A stretch of DNA of 6,665 bases, from contig CALKHY010000125.1 of NCBI GenBank assembly GCA_937988795.1, forward strand, positions 1-6,665, written 5' to 3'. This document shows, in pieces, positions 5,335 to 6,665 of the stretch (position 1 is the stretch's first letter; every line of letters starts with the position of its first letter). The position numbers and the translations under genes are program-made. Under the pieces are notes generated by a model. The model was not told the origin of the DNA, searched no databases, and saw only the letters and a list, made by a program, of their open reading frames with translations. This DNA is from an uncultured Candidatus Saccharibacteria bacterium. GTDB taxonomy: Bacteria > Patescibacteriota > Saccharimonadia > Saccharimonadales > UBA4665.

Positions 5335-5434
5335 CGACTATTCCCCTCGCAACAAGTAGGGTCAGGCGTAGTGCAGCCGGAACGGCGTAAGCCGTGTCGT
5401 GCGTAACGCACTACTTGCTGTGAGGGGATAGTCG
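5335..5434. other. Large branched hairpin (stem A) in the non-coding gap
   Basis: Arms at 5335-5359 and 5411-5434 form about 24 pairs: 7 bp (5353-5359 with 5411-5417), one mismatch, then about 9 bp including one G-U, a bulged T, then 8 bp ending at 5335/5434. The 51-base interior is itself palindromic: ACGGC (5382-5386) and GCCGT (5391-5395) close a GTAA loop, which is a GNRA tetraloop if the plus strand is transcribed. GTGCG (5399-5403) pairs with CGCAC (5407-5411), and GTAGTGC (5368-5374) can alternatively pair with GCACTAC (5408-5414). No T tract follows on either strand. It could be a structured RNA or a folded DNA element. No known family is recognised. Confidence 0.65.
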
Positions 5435-5440
5435 ACACTA

Positions 5441-5484
5441 TGCGCCGTGCCGTTCGCAGCATCCTGCTGCATCGGCACGGCGCA
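5441..5484. other. Very stable GC-rich hairpin (stem B)
   Basis: A perfect 12-bp outer stem (5441-5452 with 5473-5484, core CGCCGTGCCG) and a perfect 6-bp inner stem (GCAGCA 5456-5461 with TGCTGC 5465-5470) are joined by a small internal loop and capped by three bases. It starts six bases after stem A. No T tract is present, so it is not an ordinary intrinsic terminator. Confidence 0.75.
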
Positions 5485-5521
5485 ATACATCTGTCGTGTA
5501 CGTCCCCTGCTTGGTTATTGA

Positions 5522-5544
5522 CCCGGTGTTTTTCTGTTACCGGG
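5522..5544. other. Small hairpin (stem C) just after the 110-aa gene
   Basis: CCCGGT (5522-5527) pairs with ACCGGG (5539-5544) around an 11-base loop. On the minus strand it begins six bases after the TAA of the gene ending at 5551. It lacks a following T tract, so termination is doubtful. It may mark the 5' side of the multi-hairpin region. Confidence 0.45.
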
Positions 5545-5550
5545 GCGGCA

Positions 5551-5883
5551 TTATTGGTTAGTACCTTCTGGCGCCATCAGGCCTTTGAGTTCCTCTTTAA
5601 CGGCGTCGATCTCTTCCTGGAAGATCTTGAGCTGCTGCTCGTTCGAGACCATACCCATCAGTGCTTCATTAGCCTTTTTAGGATCCTGCTCGGTGAGCGC
5701 CTCAATCTGCTTGTACTGCTCATCGGTAAGCGCATCAGAAATGCGTGTCAGTACCCGCATGCTGATTGTTTCTAGGATGTTACCTAAGACTTCTTCTTGC
5801 TCCTCGCGCGGCAATTTGTCGATGCCCAGTTCGCGTATCAGTGCCGTAAAGTCAGGAGCTGCGTTGTTTTGTTGGTTTTGCAT
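5551..5883 (-). CDS. Small helical protein, DUF5663-like
   Basis: A 110-aa acidic, soluble, all-helical protein. After a polar N-terminus (MQNQQNNAAP), residues 12-50 read FTALIRELGIDKLPREEQEE followed by VLGNILETISMRVLTRI, a pattern (xxLGIDxLPxExQxExLxxIxExIxxRVxxRI) that I associate with the DUF5663 family, common in Saccharibacteria and other Patescibacteria and without known function. The rest (TDEQYKQIEAL, then QDPKKANEALMGMV, then a coiled-coil-like QQLKIFQEEIDAVKEELKGL) is helical as well. No membrane segment or signal peptide is seen. The start ATG has GAAGGA about 11 bases upstream. It lies 60 bp after the next gene on the same strand and is followed by the hairpin-rich gap. The family call comes from pattern memory, not a search. 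Confidence 0.75.
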   Translation of the reverse strand: MQNQQNNAAPDFTALIRELGIDKLPREEQEEVLGNILETISMRVLTRISDALTDEQYKQIEALTEQDPKKANEALMGMVSNEQQLKIFQEEIDAVKEELKGLMAPEGTNQ

Positions 5884-5913
5884 AGTTTTTGTTTTCCTTC
5901 TTAGTTTTACTGT

Positions 5914-5919
5914 ATTGTA
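5914..5919 (-). promoter_or_regulatory. Weak -10-like box before the DUF5663-like gene
   Basis: TACAAT on the minus strand lies in the 60-bp gap before the 110-aa gene, about 30 bases upstream of its ATG and ahead of its ribosome binding site. No matching -35 at 17 bp is visible. The gene could equally be co-transcribed with the upstream one. Confidence 0.25.
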
Positions 5920-5943
5920 TACTACTCAATTTGTTTACGCTAT

Positions 5944-6665
5944 CTAGCGACGAGCCTGGACGGCAGCGAACAGCTTGTCCTTCACTATCTCGTTGCGGAC
6001 CTGTTCAGCCAGCTCAAGGCGCAGGGCGTCATGGTCAGGGCCGCTTACCGGCAGGTCACTATATTCAGGCAGCGTCCTCAAGTAATTCAGATACTGGTCA
6101 GCGTAGACCTGGGAGTAGTCGGCCAGTGAGGTGCCGGCTGGGATCTCAGGCTTGTGAGTTTCCATGTAGTTTTCCAAGCCGCTGGTCGCCGACTCGCTTA
6201 GAGCAGAGAACTGCTCGGCGCTAGCAGCGGCAGCGTTAGCCGCCTGGCCGGCCGGAGTGTCACCAACCAGCTCCTTGAGGCCACCATTTTCCAGATAGGC
6301 TTGCACCTCGGGGTTACCAACCAACTCTGGGTGCTGGGCCTTCAAGAAGTTCTCGAAGCCTTGCTGCAGGCTTGGGTCGGTAACTAATACCGCCTGCTCA
6401 TCAGCGGTGTAGCCGCTCATGTATTCGCTAAAAGCGCTGGTTACGTTCTGCTTGAGTTCAGGGTTAACCAAGGTTTCCGCCAACTGGTTTGCCATGTGCT
6501 CGGCGGCTGCTTCAGGAGTGATAATTTCACCGCCCTGGTACACAACGTGCATAGCAGCGCTCCAAGTACTGCGGTCCATCTGGCCTTCAGGGAAGCTGTA
6601 GAGATGGCCGTCGGCGCCCATAATGTGCAGGCCGCCTTCCGGTACTACCATGCTTTCTACGCGGT
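5944..6665 (-). CDS. Unrecognised helical protein, C-terminal part (partial)
   Basis: A reading frame open to the right edge of the window, with at least four more sense codons (RVES) before the first internal Met at 6651. The true start is therefore probably outside and only the last ~240 residues are seen. The sequence is acidic, rich in Ala, Glu, Leu and Gln, and mostly helical, with no membrane segment. The visible N-terminal piece (VVPEGGLHIMGADGHLYSF) looks like the end of a beta-rich domain. Then follow helices with a loose internal resemblance: FENFLKAQHPELVGNPEVQA, later LENYMETHKPEIPAGTSL, each an aromatic-rich helix ending in [HK]PE. The extreme C-terminus AEQVRNEIVKDKLFAAVQ is a charged helix. 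I cannot name a family. It precedes the DUF5663-like gene by 60 bp on the same strand. Confidence 0.7.
   Translation of the reverse strand, partial: RVESMVVPEGGLHIMGADGHLYSFPEGQMDRSTWSAAMHVVYQGGEIITPEAAAEHMANQLAETLVNPELKQNVTSAFSEYMSGYTADEQAVLVTDPSLQQGFENFLKAQHPELVGNPEVQAYLENGGLKELVGDTPAGQAANAAAASAEQFSALSESATSGLENYMETHKPEIPAGTSLADYSQVYADQYLNYLRTLPEYSDLPVSGPDHDALRLELAEQVRNEIVKDKLFAAVQARR

Noticed and set aside
5335..5434. Signal recognition particle RNA, because GGTCAGG and GCAGCC occur in order in stem A
   Set aside because: The GGAA tetraloop segment with the conserved symmetric loop between them is missing, and the two blocks do not pair as in SRP domain IV.
5335..5434. A miniature transposon with terminal inverted repeats
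   Set aside because: No flanking target duplication is seen, the interior is only about 50 bases and itself palindromic, and no transposase is nearby. A genome-wide copy count would be needed to revive the idea.
5335..5545. 6S RNA, tmRNA or RNase P RNA in the hairpin-rich gap
   Set aside because: There is no single long rod with a central bubble, no TPsiC-like end sequence, and none of the conserved RNase P blocks.
5440..5775. A 111-codon plus-strand frame across stem B and the 110-aa gene
   Set aside because: It is antisense to the DUF5663-like gene, starts within a hairpin and has no ribosome binding site.

Overview
The window looks like a piece of a bacterial chromosome from the Candidate Phyla Radiation (Patescibacteria), most likely Candidatus Saccharibacteria (TM7). 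This placement is inferred from the divergent GroEL/GroES, a single-domain-pair bifunctional phosphoglucose/phosphomannose isomerase, a short helical protein resembling DUF5663, very compact spacing and several near-leaderless promoters. UGA acts as stop here: groEL and the isomerase read through without internal UGA, and one gene ends in UGA. The UGA=Gly code of Absconditabacteria/Gracilibacteria is therefore unlikely. I saw no rRNA, tRNA, CRISPR array or transposase.

Left part (1-1906): two minus-strand housekeeping genes, the 5' end of argS (cut by the window edge) and a PGI/PMI-type sugar-phosphate isomerase. Divergent from the isomerase is a small plus-strand gene for a protein with a disordered N-terminus and a helical C-terminus, closed by an intrinsic terminator. 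A spacer of 283 bases (1907-2189) then holds a possible short RNA unit, a perfect bidirectional terminator and a structured groEL 3' UTR.

Middle (2190-4219): a classic heat-shock operon, groES-groEL, on the minus strand. Its promoter (TTGACA-N18-TATAGT) carries two CIRCE operators whose centres are 31 bp apart. One covers the -10 and the other lies at the start of the leader, which indicates HrcA repression. GroES is short by nine residues, and the loss falls on the roof hairpin of the dome.

Right part (4216-6665): immediately upstream of the groESL promoter is an apparently frameshifted or translationally coupled gene pair. Its larger half carries a degenerate Fic motif (QPFLHGSKR in place of HPFxxGN[G/K]R). 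It has a strong near-leaderless promoter embedded in two small palindromes. Upstream of that promoter, a 269-bp non-coding gap contains a large branched hairpin, a second very stable hairpin and a third smaller one, a structured element I could not assign to any known RNA. Two further minus-strand genes follow: a 110-aa DUF5663-like protein and the C-terminal part of a larger unrecognised helical protein that runs off the window.

The strongest candidates for something new are the multi-hairpin element at 5335-5545, the degenerate Fic-like split gene, and the roofless GroES.
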